Shown: positions 37,699-46,694 of the stretch, in pieces
Layout of the letters: the number at the start of each line of letters is the position of its first letter
Numbering within the stretch: position 1 is the stretch's first letter
Assembly: GCF_902788255.1 (NCBI RefSeq)
Contig: NZ_CADAJR010000013.1
Span: 1-64,000 of the forward strand
Direction of reading: 5' to 3'
DNA from: an uncultured Methanobrevibacter sp.
GTDB taxonomy: Archaea > Methanobacteriota > Methanobacteria > Methanobacteriales > Methanobacteriaceae
Length of the DNA: 64,000 nt
Position numbers and translations under genes: made by a program
Notes under the pieces: generated by a model
Told to the model about the DNA's origin: nothing
The model's input: the letters and a program-made list of their open reading frames with translations, nothing else
Databases searched by the model: none

Positions 37699-39000
37699 TT
37701 ACAGCCACAGATTTTTAATTATTTTATAATTGGTATCGGTTGATGGGTGTACCTCTAAAAATTCACCGTAATCATCCAAATCATAGTCCATTCTCATCAG
37801 ATAGGAAAGGTATGCAATATCGCTTGTTGAAGATGGGGATATTGAGTTGATTTTAGCTATTTTATTGTTTTTCCCATCAAAGTCTATTTCTGTATAGCCG
37901 GTGTTTCCCTCAAGTATTTTCCAGAATGCACCGGGACCTGCAATTCCAGGTATTGCAATTGTTGATTTTTCATCATCATCAAGGTCCAGTTTTTCATTTT
38001 TTACAAAACTCACTTCAGTGTTCAAACTTAATGTTTGAGGAATGCAGTCGTAGCTTATTTTATTTGCATACTTTGCCATATTCCTTGCTGCTGTGATGCC
38101 CTCTTTTCTAGCTACTGGAGTCAGTTGATATCCTCCGGTAACATCGCCTGCTGCATATACATTATCAACATTAGTTTGCATCATTTCATTTACTTTGATG
38201 GTTTTATCAGGGTTGAGCTCTACGAATCCTTCAGCTATTTCACTGTTAGGGGTTCTTCCGGTTGCAAAAAATGGAATCCCCTCCAGTTCCTGGTTGTCGG
38301 TAGTTAGGACCTTGTCTTTAAAGACTTCACTAACATTTGTGTTTTCCATTATGTTGACGTCAGGCATGAGCTTTTCTAAAACGTATCTTTTTGTTTCAGG
38401 TGCCAATTCCTTCAGAAATGTGCTTCTTGCAAGTACATTGACTTCACTTCCCAGGGTTGAATAGATGTTGGCAATCTCGCATGCGATTATTCCTCCCCCA
38501 ATGATATTTAACTTTTCAGGCACGTCATCGAGTTTTAGAATGTCCTTGTTGGTAAGTCCAAACTCTTTTCCCTTGACATCCGGAATGAATGGCCTTGCAC
38601 CGGTGGCAATCATCAGATTGTCCCATTCAAAGCTTTCATTGTTGACTATTACCTCTCCGTCTTCAATTTTGGCCTCACCATAAATGACATTGTTTCCAAC
38701 ACTTTCGTTTTCCATTTGATTTAGTTTTCTAAGCATTTGCTGTGTTTCTGTAATTTTTTCAACAATTTTCTCATATGAAATTTCAATTTGGCTTTTGAGA
38801 AATCCGTGTTTGTTGAAACGGTTGTTTTCATCGATAAATTTTGTAATGTCTGTAAGTGCGCAGACAACCATGCATCCTTCATTCAGACAGGTTCCTGCTA
38901 TATGATTTTTTTCAATTAAAGTAACGTCTTCTCCTAACTTTCCAAGTTCAAGTGACCCTAATCTTCCTGCGGGACCGGATCCGATAACAATATTTTTCAT
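37699..39000 (-). CDS. FAD-dependent disulfide oxidoreductase (dihydrolipoamide dehydrogenase-like)
   Basis: The 433-residue flavoprotein has an FAD-binding VIGSGPAG start, a redox-active pair Cys38/Cys43 in GTCLNEGC, a second Rossmann motif (IIGGGIIACEIANIYSTLGSEV) and FATGRTPNSE and YAAGDVTGG motifs. A C-terminal HPS near residue 421 gives the active-site base. The residues after the second Cys are MVVC instead of the usual IPSK, adding a third cysteine (Cys47). It may reduce a thiol or lipoamide-like compound; the substrate is unknown, and no 2-oxoacid dehydrogenase genes are near. It is convergent with MurG-like copy 2 (5-base gap). Confidence 0.82.
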   Translation of the reverse strand: MKNIVIGSGPAGRLGSLELGKLGEDVTLIEKNHIAGTCLNEGCMVVCALTDITKFIDENNRFNKHGFLKSQIEISYEKIVEKITETQQMLRKLNQMENESVGNNVIYGEAKIEDGEVIVNNESFEWDNLMIATGARPFIPDVKGKEFGLTNKDILKLDDVPEKLNIIGGGIIACEIANIYSTLGSEVNVLARSTFLKELAPETKRYVLEKLMPDVNIMENTNVSEVFKDKVLTTDNQELEGIPFFATGRTPNSEIAEGFVELNPDKTIKVNEMMQTNVDNVYAAGDVTGGYQLTPVARKEGITAARNMAKYANKISYDCIPQTLSLNTEVSFVKNEKLDLDDDEKSTIAIPGIAGPGAFWKILEGNTGYTEIDFDGKNNKIAKINSISPSSTSDIAYLSYLMRMDYDLDDYGEFLEVHPSTDTNYKIIKNLWL

Positions 39001-39080
39001 TTAAATTTCACCTGTTTAGATAGTTTTATATAATACAAACTTTTATATTAATAATATATAAATTTTGGAGATGGATAATT

Positions 39081-39362
39081 ATGTGTATTGCAGCACCTGC
39101 TCACGTTGTTGAGATTAACAGGGAAGATAAAATTTTAGTTGCTGACTTTGGTGGGGCAAGACAACAGGCTAAAATCGACCTTTTACCTGAAGTCGAGCTT
39201 GGCGATTATGTTTTAATCCATGCCGGTTATGCAATTGAAAAATTAAGTGAAGAAGCTGCTAAAGAATCTTTAGAAGCTTGGGAAGAACTTTTGGAAACTC
39301 TTGAAGAAGAAGATAAAGAAATGGAACAAGCAAGACAAGAGTTCTACGACTCAATAAATTGA
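39081..39362 (+). CDS. hypC: HypC-family hydrogenase maturation chaperone
   Basis: The 93-residue protein starts MCIAAPAHV, with the N-terminal Cys2 that HypC uses to hold the Fe(CN)2CO unit for [NiFe]-hydrogenase. It keeps the [22 protein letters not shown] core and an acidic C-terminal helix. Methanogens need it for F420-reducing, Mvh, Ech and similar hydrogenases. No other hyp genes are in the window. Its last 12 bases overlap the end of the convergent ACT-domain gene. Confidence 0.93.
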   Translation: MCIAAPAHVVEINREDKILVADFGGARQQAKIDLLPEVELGDYVLIHAGYAIEKLSEEAAKESLEAWEELLETLEEEDKEMEQARQEFYDSIN

Positions 39363-39887
39363 GACTCTTGTTACTCCTTTTATTTTTAAGAATTCATTAA
39401 TCAAGTCGCCTTTAACGGGCTCTTCGGTTATTATTGTTAGTATTGGATTTTTTTGAAGTTCTGTGTCTTCGGCATAGGCTTGTCTAATACTTATACCTTT
39501 TTTTGATATCAGATTTGTGGTGTTTGCAAGAATTCCTTCGCTTTCGCTGCCCACTTCAATTTCGATTACTCCCAAATCAAGGTTTTTGGCGATGTTTTTT
39601 AGAAGTGATCCTGCTGGTATGATGTTGTTGAACAGGTTATACAAATCTTCATCTTCTCTGATAACCTCAATTGTTGATTTTATTGCACGTCTGTCAACTT
39701 CTGCTGCTGTTGCAAGTGCCTTGTCGCTGATTTTCAAGTTTCCACAGTATATTTTCCCGTCTTCATTCAGTGACAGTCCAAGTTCAATCATCTTTTCTGC
39801 AACGCGCAGTCTTGCCGGATATTTTTTAAATTTTTCATTTACTTTTTCCCACATTTTAATCATCATTCCAACTTTTTGTACATTCAA
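39351..39887 (-). CDS. ACT-domain amino-acid regulator (COG2150-like)
   Basis: The protein is up to 178 residues; an internal ATG (MWEK, 39,854) would give 167. The N-terminal half is a helix-turn-helix-like region ([21 protein letters not shown]...[24 protein letters not shown]), and the C-terminal half an ACT domain ([38 protein letters not shown]...KGVTRVSI) that would bind an amino acid. It matches the archaeal group called regulator of amino-acid metabolism. Targets unknown. The tail overlaps hypC by 12 bases. Confidence 0.78.
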   Translation of the reverse strand: MNVQKVGMMIKMWEKVNEKFKKYPARLRVAEKMIELGLSLNEDGKIYCGNLKISDKALATAAEVDRRAIKSTIEVIREDEDLYNLFNNIIPAGSLLKNIAKNLDLGVIEIEVGSESEGILANTTNLISKKGISIRQAYAEDTELQKNPILTIITEEPVKGDLINEFLKIKGVTRVSIY

Positions 39888-39981
39888 GTTATAATTTGTT
39901 GAATATGATATTTAATAGTTTGTAAAAAAAAGTCGATAAAATTGTTATGTAATTGAAAAATTCCCAAAAAAATAGTTTTAG

Positions 39982-40056
39982 TAGGCTAGATGGGATTCGA
40001 ACCCATGACCTCCCGGTTATCAGCCGAGCGCGCTAACCAAGCTGTGCCACTAGCCT
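39982..40056 (-). tRNA. tRNA-Ile (GAT)
   Basis: A 75-nt cloverleaf is complete: acceptor AGGCTAG / CTAGCCT plus discriminator A, anticodon loop CTGATAA with anticodon GAT, and T-loop TTCGAAT. CCA is not encoded. On the same strand a BRE/TATA (CCGAAACAGTTATATAG, near 40,108-40,124) lies about 55 bases upstream. Confidence 0.95.
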
Positions 40057-40157
40057 ATGTGATTTGTGTGACAGTTAACTGTCAACACTAATACATATGT
40101 AAATTACCCTATATAACTGTTTCGGTTAAAAGGTAATTTTTTAAAAAAATTTAAAAA

Positions 40158-40442
40158 TTATCTATTAATCATTTCGTTAATGGACTCTGCCATGGCATGT
40201 CCTTCAACAGTAATAATAGCTTTTTCAATTCCTTCAACGTTTTCTGCTCTGATTTTAGTATCAGCAGCGATACGAGTAATACTCATACAACCTGGGTTGG
40301 TTGGTTTAAGAGTAATTTTAGCTTGATCACCATCAACGGTAATGTTTTGTACAATTCCCATTTCTACGATACTGATTCCCATGTGAGGGTCGTTAATTGG
40401 AGTAATTGCGTCTTTAATATCATTTACTAAATCTTCTGACAT
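40158..40442 (-). CDS. MIP18/DUF59-family metal-sulfur cluster assembly factor
   Basis: The 94-residue protein has the DUF59 fold: an N-terminal helix, a DPHMGISIVEMGIVQNI strand-turn, and PTNPGCMSITRIAADTKIR, with the conserved cysteine. Relatives (SufT, MIP18/CIA2) take part in Fe-S cluster assembly or delivery. The final strand is VEGIEKAIITVEGH. It stands alone, with a GGAG ribosome-binding site, between tRNA-Ile and the ArcS-like operon. Confidence 0.87.
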   Translation of the reverse strand: MSEDLVNDIKDAITPINDPHMGISIVEMGIVQNITVDGDQAKITLKPTNPGCMSITRIAADTKIRAENVEGIEKAIITVEGHAMAESINEMINR

Positions 40443-40501
40443 AATATGTCTCCTCTAATTTTTGTATTTATAACTATTAATAATGTTATTTATAAATATT
40501 G

Positions 40502-41413
40502 TTATTTTTTCAAACGGTGCTTCAGTTTAACACCGATACCATTCCTGCACTCTTCCATCTCACGGCCTGTCATGACAGCTCTTCCCACTCCAACAACGGT
40601 GTCGTCACGTACAACCGCCACTTCGTCATTTGGAAGAATCTTGTGGTCTGCCTTTTCGATTCCTGGTGCGAAAACAGTATTGGTCTGCAAGTCAAAATCG
40701 ATGTTGACAATATGGATTCCCAAATCCTTGAGGATTTCTCCACCGGCAAGATTTAATCTGAACAGTCCGTAATCCTTATTCAGCAATGCCAATTGTGTGC
40801 CGTTTGATAAAATCCTTTTGTGATACATTCCCTTGGTTTTGACATTGTCAGGTATGAATTTGTCTCCATTTTCACCAAACTGGTATTTTGCAATTGAGCG
40901 AAGTTCATGCAATGTTTTTTCTCTTCTGTTGACTCTTTCGTGATTTTTAAGTTCCATCCTTAAATTATAAAGAGAATCAGGGGAAGTCGGACGGTCGTCC
41001 TCACAGACATTGACAAAATCGTCAACAAACGCTTCAAGGGATTCCAGATATCCTCCGGCAAGGTTTGCTACAATTTTTTTGCCTTCACAGTATTTGGCTA
41101 TCAGCTTGCCGCTTTCTTCAACCTCATCGCTTGACCAGGAGCCTGTGGTACTTACATCATATGACTGAATTGGAAATGTGTTTTCAAGTTCCCTTGGACA
41201 TATTCCGAAAGGTGATGTAACGATAAGTTCCTGAAATGATCTTGTAAGCTTTCTAAACTTCTGATGAGATTTGGAATTGGAGTAAGGCTTTTTCATACTG
41301 CACGGGAGCAGAACGACAGTGTCGCCCAATGGTTTCATAATCTCCATTCTCTGTCTCCACCTTACCGCTTCCGGACGATAAAGGGACTCTTCACTAGAAC
41401 AAATTACCTTCAT
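40502..41413 (-). CDS. ArcS-like archaeosine synthase core with PUA domain
   Basis: The 303-residue protein carries the ArcS signature PC-X3-KPY-X2-S-X2-H (PCSMKKPYSNSKSH) near residue 40, and a C-terminal PUA domain (residues about 225-295). ArcS converts preQ0 at tRNA position 15 to archaeosine with glutamine or lysine as donor. Full-length ArcS also has an N-terminal TGT-like domain, which is missing here; this version may work with a separate TGT protein. The start is the ATG one base after the HD gene stop; a TTG four codons earlier is less likely since GAGG lies between. Confidence 0.75.
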   Translation of the reverse strand: MKVICSSEESLYRPEAVRWRQRMEIMKPLGDTVVLLPCSMKKPYSNSKSHQKFRKLTRSFQELIVTSPFGICPRELENTFPIQSYDVSTTGSWSSDEVEESGKLIAKYCEGKKIVANLAGGYLESLEAFVDDFVNVCEDDRPTSPDSLYNLRMELKNHERVNRREKTLHELRSIAKYQFGENGDKFIPDNVKTKGMYHKRILSNGTQLALLNKDYGLFRLNLAGGEILKDLGIHIVNIDFDLQTNTVFAPGIEKADHKILPNDEVAVVRDDTVVGVGRAVMTGREMEECRNGIGVKLKHRLKK

Positions 41414-41414
41414 G

Positions 41415-41906
41415 TTATTCCTCAAAAGATTTAATCAATTCATTATCAAGTTCAATCAGTCTTTCAATATTGTCATCGCTGTCTTCAATGGTCCTTTTCC
41501 ATTTGCTTATTACAAAATCAATGTCAACTTCCTCGGTTCCGCTGATTAGATTGTCTGCATGTGCAACTATCTTTTCCTCAAGTGTTTGCGGAACGTAGGA
41601 TTTCTCTGGAAGTCCAAGCTTTTTGGCTTCCTCAGGGGTAATTCCCGCACCGATATGCCTTTCAATTATGTTCAGCACGTCCTCGGAGTATCCATATCCT
41701 CTGGCAATCTCAACACCTTCTATTGCATGGGTGATGCCGTGGGTTCTGGACCTTCCAATATCGTGCAGAAGGGCACCTTTTCTGATGAGTTCGGTGTCTG
41801 CATTATCAAAATTAGAGGCTATCTTCATAGCCTTTTTATAAACTGCCTTGCAGTGGTCGATGACATTACTTGGAGTATTTTCTTTTTTAAGTAATTCAAT
41901 TTCCAT
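41415..41906 (-). CDS. HD-domain phosphohydrolase
   Basis: The 163-residue protein has the metal-binding HD motifs: VIDHC (His), GALLHDIGRSRTHGITHA (HD pair and later His), and AHADNLI (Asp). Family members cleave phosphate esters of nucleotides or RNA; it fits the HDIG/TIGR00295-type archaeal group. The ATG at 41,906 lies one base after the TFE stop, and its own stop lies one base before the ArcS-like start, so TFE-HD-ArcS form a tight operon. A longer in-frame start overlapping TFE is rejected. tRNA or RNA metabolism is suggested by the neighbours. Confidence 0.85.
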   Translation of the reverse strand: MEIELLKKENTPSNVIDHCKAVYKKAMKIASNFDNADTELIRKGALLHDIGRSRTHGITHAIEGVEIARGYGYSEDVLNIIERHIGAGITPEEAKKLGLPEKSYVPQTLEEKIVAHADNLISGTEEVDIDFVISKWKRTIEDSDDNIERLIELDNELIKSFEE

Positions 41907-41907
41907 T

Positions 41908-42426
41908 TTATCTATTTTTGTCACTGAAGGATTTGAAATTACTTTCAACCATTTCGATGTCTTCCTTAAGCTGCTTGATGGTTTGTTCATTGTCGTGGAA
42001 TTCTAATTCCTCTCCACATGCAGGACAAAGGAACTCATAATCGGAAGCATCATCAAAAACAAGTCTAACGTGTCCTTGTGGACAGATGAAGAACATGTTG
42101 TTTTCTTCACGTTCAAGTTCATCATTAAGCATTTTTAAATAATCTTCAGAATCTTTTATGATATGGTTGATAACTTCTTCTTTTTCAAATTTCCAAGTAT
42201 ATGTGAACCATTGTGTTTCAGGGTCTTTGCTTCTTTTATAACTTGCCAATCCTAAATCGTAAAGTTTATAAAGAATTTTTCTAACGATATTCAGTTTGAT
42301 TCCAGTTTTGTTTGCAATTTCTTCATCGGTGTCCACACCTTCATTCAGGGCTTCAACAATCGGAAAATTGCTTTCATCTTCTACAACATTGGTTAATAAA
42401 GTCTTTACTAATGGATCGTTTAACAT
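41908..42426 (-). CDS. tfe: Transcription factor TFE (alpha subunit)
   Basis: The 172-residue protein has the extended winged helix (residues 1-85, ...EALNEGVDTDEEIANKTGIKLNIVRKILYKLYDLGL), a helical linker, and a zinc ribbon with CPQGH and CPACG near residues 115-142. TFE assists RNA polymerase in promoter opening in archaea. It is the first gene of the TFE-HD-ArcS operon. Confidence 0.95.
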   Translation of the reverse strand: MLNDPLVKTLLTNVVEDESNFPIVEALNEGVDTDEEIANKTGIKLNIVRKILYKLYDLGLASYKRSKDPETQWFTYTWKFEKEEVINHIIKDSEDYLKMLNDELEREENNMFFICPQGHVRLVFDDASDYEFLCPACGEELEFHDNEQTIKQLKEDIEMVESNFKSFSDKNR

Positions 42427-42506
42427 TTAATTTCCCCTAAAACATTATATGTGAATCATAAAATTGATATTAGATATATTTTTTTTCTTATAAAAACATT
42501 GCTGAT

Positions 42507-43709
42507 TTAATAATTATCAAGAATTTCCAACAAGTTTGAGGCAATATAATCTACTTCCTCATCGCTTAAGGTAGTGTAGATTGGAAGGCTTATTTCATTT
42601 TCAAATAATCCGTAAGCGTTAGGATAATCTTTAATGTCAAATCCTAAATTCTTGTAGGCAGTCAATAATGGGAGCGGTTTGTAGTGAACGTTTGTGCTGA
42701 TTCCGCACTCTTCCATTTTAACAATGATTTCATTTCGCTCAGCCAGGCCCACACCTTCAAGTCTTGCAAGGTAGAGATGTCCTGAAGAAGCATGGTTGTC
42801 ACCGGTATGTTTTGGAACAGTGACTCTTGTATCTTTGAATGCATCTTCATATCTTTTTATGATTTCATGTCTTCTTTTGAGCATATCGTCATATCTTTTC
42901 AATTGCACAAGACCGATTGCAGCCTGAATATCAGTCATATTACATTTGTATGCCGGAATTAGGATATCATATTCCCATGAACCCTTTTGGGTTTTCTCAA
43001 GGGCATCCTTTGTCTGGCCGTGAAGTGAATAGATTTGATACTCCTTATAAAGCTTTTCGCTGTCAATTCCCTCATGTGACTTCCAGGTCACGGCTCCCCC
43101 TTCGGCTGTTGTCAGGTTTTTAACAGCATGGAATGAAAAGGTTGTAAAATCCGCAAGGGTTCCGGATCTTTTGCCGTTTTGCATGGCACCAAAACCATGT
43201 GCTGAATCCGCCACGACAATTATTCTGTTGAATGCCTTTTGAATTTCGTTTGCCGGACTGAACAAATCCTTTTTGCTTTCAATAACTTCAAAGATTTTAT
43301 CATAATCACATAGGATACCTGCGATGTCAACAGGAATGATGGCTTTTGTTTTGTCTGTTATTGCATCGGCCATTTTTTCATAGTCCATTTCTTCCCTGTC
43401 CGGTTGGCTGTCAACCATAACTGGGGTTGCTCCAACATGGCAGATTACACTGCATGATGCTGTATATGTATATGCGGGTACAATAACCTCGTCACCTTTA
43501 CCAATGCCCAATACGCGTAAGGTCATCTCCAGGGCAGTTGTCGCCGCACTTAGACAAACGGTTTTTTCGCTTCCGCAATATTCGGTTATCTGCCTTTCAA
43601 ATTCCTTTGTCTTAGGTCCGGTTGTAATCCATCCGGATTTCAATGCTGCAATAACTTCATCAATTTCTTCTTCTGTAATGTCCGGGGGTGAAAATTGAAT
43701 ATTCATCAT
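42507..43709 (-). CDS. DegT/DnrJ/EryC1/StrS sugar aminotransferase
   Basis: The 400-residue PLP enzyme of fold type I aminates nucleotide-linked keto-sugars. It has GWITTGPKTKEFE, SAATTALEMTL, VPAYTYTAS, DSAHGFGA and the PLP lysine in FSFHAVKNLTTAEGG. It starts 3 bases after the 4,6-dehydratase stop, whose last codons provide the GGAG ribosome-binding site. Together they would turn UDP-GlcNAc into a UDP-4-amino-4,6-dideoxy sugar, as in bacillosamine or pseudaminic acid pathways. The exact sugar is unknown. Confidence 0.87.
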   Translation of the reverse strand: MMNIQFSPPDITEEEIDEVIAALKSGWITTGPKTKEFERQITEYCGSEKTVCLSAATTALEMTLRVLGIGKGDEVIVPAYTYTASCSVICHVGATPVMVDSQPDREEMDYEKMADAITDKTKAIIPVDIAGILCDYDKIFEVIESKKDLFSPANEIQKAFNRIIVVADSAHGFGAMQNGKRSGTLADFTTFSFHAVKNLTTAEGGAVTWKSHEGIDSEKLYKEYQIYSLHGQTKDALEKTQKGSWEYDILIPAYKCNMTDIQAAIGLVQLKRYDDMLKRRHEIIKRYEDAFKDTRVTVPKHTGDNHASSGHLYLARLEGVGLAERNEIIVKMEECGISTNVHYKPLPLLTAYKNLGFDIKDYPNAYGLFENEISLPIYTTLSDEEVDYIASNLLEILDNY

Positions 43710-43712
43710 GAT

Positions 43713-45608
43713 TTATTCTCCGTTAACTTCTTCAGGTTCCTTATATGTTGGAACACATTTTTTCATGGTTTCTTTTATCTCCTCTTTTGAGGTATTCTCA
43801 TCTTTTATGATGTCTCTGAACATGTCCAATTTCTCTTCAATATCGTCCATTGTAAAGTCCATGGATTCTGTTATGAATATCTTGTCATGTTTTGTTGATT
43901 CGAGGTTTTCCTCATTCATCAACAGCTCTTCGTAAAGCTTTTCACCAGGTCTCATGCCTGTAATTTCGATTTCCATATCCTCTCCAAGGGTATATCCTGA
44001 CAGTTCAATTAGGCTTTTTGCCAAATCGTAAATCTTGACGGGTTCTCCCATATCAAGTACAAATATCTCTCCACCTTCAGCATATGTAATTGCCTGAAGT
44101 ACCAGTGCAACCGCTTCAGGTATTGTCATGAAGAATCTTGTAATTTCCTTATGGGTAACGGTTACAGGTCCGCCATGGGCGATTTGTCTTTTGAATAAAG
44201 GTACAACAGATCCGTTACTTCCCAAAACATTACCGAAACGAACTGCGACAAATTCTGTGGAGCTTTCCTTGTCCTTTGCCTGTATGATCATTTCGCATAA
44301 CCTTTTGGAGGCGCCCATGATGTTTGTCGGATTGACCGCCTTGTCTGTTGAAATTAGAATGAATCGTTTGATGTTGTATTTGTCTGAACAGTTGACCAGG
44401 TTGTATGTTCCGAATACATTGTTCTTGATTGCTTCTGTCGGGTTGTTTTCCATCAGCGGAACATGCTTGTGGGCAGCCGCATGAAATACTATTTCCGGTG
44501 AATACTGCTCGAATATTGCATCCAGCCTGTCTTTTTCACGGATGTTTGCGACAACTGCCTTTATGTCATTGTTTGGATGTGTGGATTTAAGTTCCACTTC
44601 GATATCATACAGTCCGTTTTCGTAATTGTCCAGCAATACCAACTGCTTTGGATTGTGAAGCATTATCTGTCTGCAGAGTTCTGAACCTATGGAACCTCCC
44701 GCACCGGTTACCAGAACGACATGCTTGTTGATCAGGTTCTTGATGTTGTGGTTGTCAAGTTCGACAGGGTCCCTTCCAAGCAAATCCTCAATGCTTACGT
44801 CCCTTAGGCTGCTGTAGAGATTCTCCTCTGTGATGATTTCCCTCAAACTAGGAAGGACCTTTACCTTTGCGGAGGTTTTGTTACATATTTCAAGGATTTC
44901 CTTTTTGTTTTTGTTGTCGATGTTTACTATTGTAAAGAATATCTCGTCGATGTTTTCCCTTTCACAGATTTTTGCTATGTCGTTTCTGTTTCCGATAATC
45001 CTTACTCCGGCGACGGAATATCCTCTGCGCTTGTTGTTGTCATCGATGATACCGATTATTTCATATTTTCCTTTTAGTGAGGAATTTAAGGTTTTGATTA
45101 TGTCGTTTGCAGAGTATCCTCCTCCAATTATTAAAAGATTCTTCTTGTGTCCTTCAGGGGTTTTCATATCCTTGTGGGCATTGTTTAAAAGATAATATTT
45201 TATAATCAAACGGTATGTGATGAGGATAATTCCAATGATTGATCCAATAATTAAATTTTGCAGGATGGACGGATTTTTCATTTTTAAAATTACTTCTTCG
45301 ATAATTGAGACAATCAATGCGGAAACTATTGAAAGAATAAAATACACGATGTAATCCTGGTTATTTTCATAACGGATAATGTTCGAATATCTTTTTGTTA
45401 ACCTGAAAACAATCTGATAAACGATTATTGATAAAACAATTCCTGTTAGAATTTCCATCTTTGTAACATCACTTGTAGGATTCATTAAAAATGAGTCTGT
45501 AATGAGTACTGATATGAAATAATAACCTAAGATGATTGATAAACAATCGGCTAAAGGCAATAAATAGTTTCTAAATTTGGCAATATTGTCCACATTCACA
45601 AAAATCAA
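43713..45608 (-). CDS. Membrane-bound nucleotide-sugar 4,6-dehydratase (WbpM/CapD-like)
   Basis: The 631-residue protein has four hydrophobic segments (residues 1-125), a CoA-binding-like Rossmann domain (LLIIGGGYSANDIIKTL) and a C-terminal SDR domain with VTGAGGSIGSELCRQI near 295. The catalytic region STDKAVNPTNIMGASKR has Met in place of the usual Tyr, matching the Ser-Met-Lys triad known for WbpM. WbpM-type enzymes act on UDP-GlcNAc, giving UDP-4-keto-6-deoxy-GlcNAc. It is directly upstream of the aminotransferase and probably serves surface-glycan or protein N-glycan synthesis. Confidence 0.9.
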   Translation of the reverse strand: MIFVNVDNIAKFRNYLLPLADCLSIILGYYFISVLITDSFLMNPTSDVTKMEILTGIVLSIIVYQIVFRLTKRYSNIIRYENNQDYIVYFILSIVSALIVSIIEEVILKMKNPSILQNLIIGSIIGIILITYRLIIKYYLLNNAHKDMKTPEGHKKNLLIIGGGYSANDIIKTLNSSLKGKYEIIGIIDDNNKRRGYSVAGVRIIGNRNDIAKICERENIDEIFFTIVNIDNKNKKEILEICNKTSAKVKVLPSLREIITEENLYSSLRDVSIEDLLGRDPVELDNHNIKNLINKHVVLVTGAGGSIGSELCRQIMLHNPKQLVLLDNYENGLYDIEVELKSTHPNNDIKAVVANIREKDRLDAIFEQYSPEIVFHAAAHKHVPLMENNPTEAIKNNVFGTYNLVNCSDKYNIKRFILISTDKAVNPTNIMGASKRLCEMIIQAKDKESSTEFVAVRFGNVLGSNGSVVPLFKRQIAHGGPVTVTHKEITRFFMTIPEAVALVLQAITYAEGGEIFVLDMGEPVKIYDLAKSLIELSGYTLGEDMEIEITGMRPGEKLYEELLMNEENLESTKHDKIFITESMDFTMDDIEEKLDMFRDIIKDENTSKEEIKETMKKCVPTYKEPEEVNGE

Positions 45609-45755
45609 TCCATATATAATTTATATTAATTATATATTTTTGGCAAATCATAAATATAAAACTTTCTTTTTCTTAATTTTTAGGGATTCTGCATCTTTTT
45701 TTCCAATCAGTCGGTTATGATATTGGATTGAATGTTATTTAAATGGTGGTAGCAT

Positions 45756-46616
45756 CTAAATTTTTCTTATGATGACTGCAGGCGTATGGGTAATTGAATC
45801 CAAATCTTCAATGGTGACTTCATCAATTTCAGAACCCAAAACTGCCTTGACACTATGGATTGTCTTCATTTCAGTTGAAAGTGATTTCTGGTAGTCCTCT
45901 GCAATGTTTGCAATTTTAAGGGCTTTTTCAACACCGATCTCTTCGCTGCATCCTAAAGGGGTGGATCCCATATTCTCTGAGAGCTGTCCCTTGACGTATC
46001 CGAAAAATCCGTTGTTCGCATCAATTCCGTCAATTGCTATCGGAAGGCCTGTAAAGTACTTGCCGTTTTTCATGTATGTGGCGTCGGTATCGATAATCAT
46101 CACGCAAACCTCTTTTCCGATTTCCCTTTTCAAGTCCTTCGCTACCTTTTCGGGATTGTCCGGAAGCAGTGAAACGTATGTTCCTGGGGCATTGCTTAAA
46201 TCAATTCCTGCCTCTGAAGCGGGTTTGAGCGCATGCTTGAGACCATACAACTGAAGTACAACTTCCTTATGTGCTTCGGTTTCCTTTGGAAGCTTTCTCA
46301 AATTCTTGATGGTTCTCTTTTTAATCTTGAGTAATGGTCCTAAAACATATCCCCACAGGTACTTGCTCCACACCACTGTCAGGAATTTCGCAGTCAATGA
46401 GGGAGTGTATTTTGATTCATCGACCAGACGGTTCTGGCTGACTGAGATGGGAGTTTCCGCAATGACCAGATAATCTCCATCTTTCATGATTTCTCTTGCC
46501 GGATTGATTATACAATCAAGATTGTCATTTGGCTTGATGTAACCGGTTTCAATTGGAATTACAACATAATCTCCATTGACTACATGTTTAATATTTTCAA
46601 GTTCACGCACTGTCAT
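45756..46616 (-). CDS. CofE-like F420-0:gamma-glutamyl ligase family protein
   Basis: The 286-residue protein resembles CofE: GDYLVIAETPISVSQNR, ASEAGIDLSNAPGTYVSLLPDNPEKVAKDLKREIGK, VMIIDTDATYMKNGKYFTGLPIAIDGIDA and TPLGCSEEIGVEKALKIANIAED follow the family order. It is longer than typical CofE and has an unusual KYLWGYVLGPLLKIKKRTIKNLRK segment (residues about 84-107) with little equivalent. It may add glutamate to F420 or another acceptor such as a tetrahydrofolate-like cofactor. True CofE identity is uncertain. Single gene, divergent from the PK-like gene. Confidence 0.72.
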   Translation of the reverse strand: MTVRELENIKHVVNGDYVVIPIETGYIKPNDNLDCIINPAREIMKDGDYLVIAETPISVSQNRLVDESKYTPSLTAKFLTVVWSKYLWGYVLGPLLKIKKRTIKNLRKLPKETEAHKEVVLQLYGLKHALKPASEAGIDLSNAPGTYVSLLPDNPEKVAKDLKREIGKEVCVMIIDTDATYMKNGKYFTGLPIAIDGIDANNGFFGYVKGQLSENMGSTPLGCSEEIGVEKALKIANIAEDYQKSLSTEMKTIHSVKAVLGSEIDEVTIEDLDSITHTPAVIIRKI

Positions 46617-46694
46617 AAAAATCTTTATTAAAAATCGATATTATAATATAAATTAACTAACTATTTAATGATTATCTTGTTAGGGGCAATTGAC

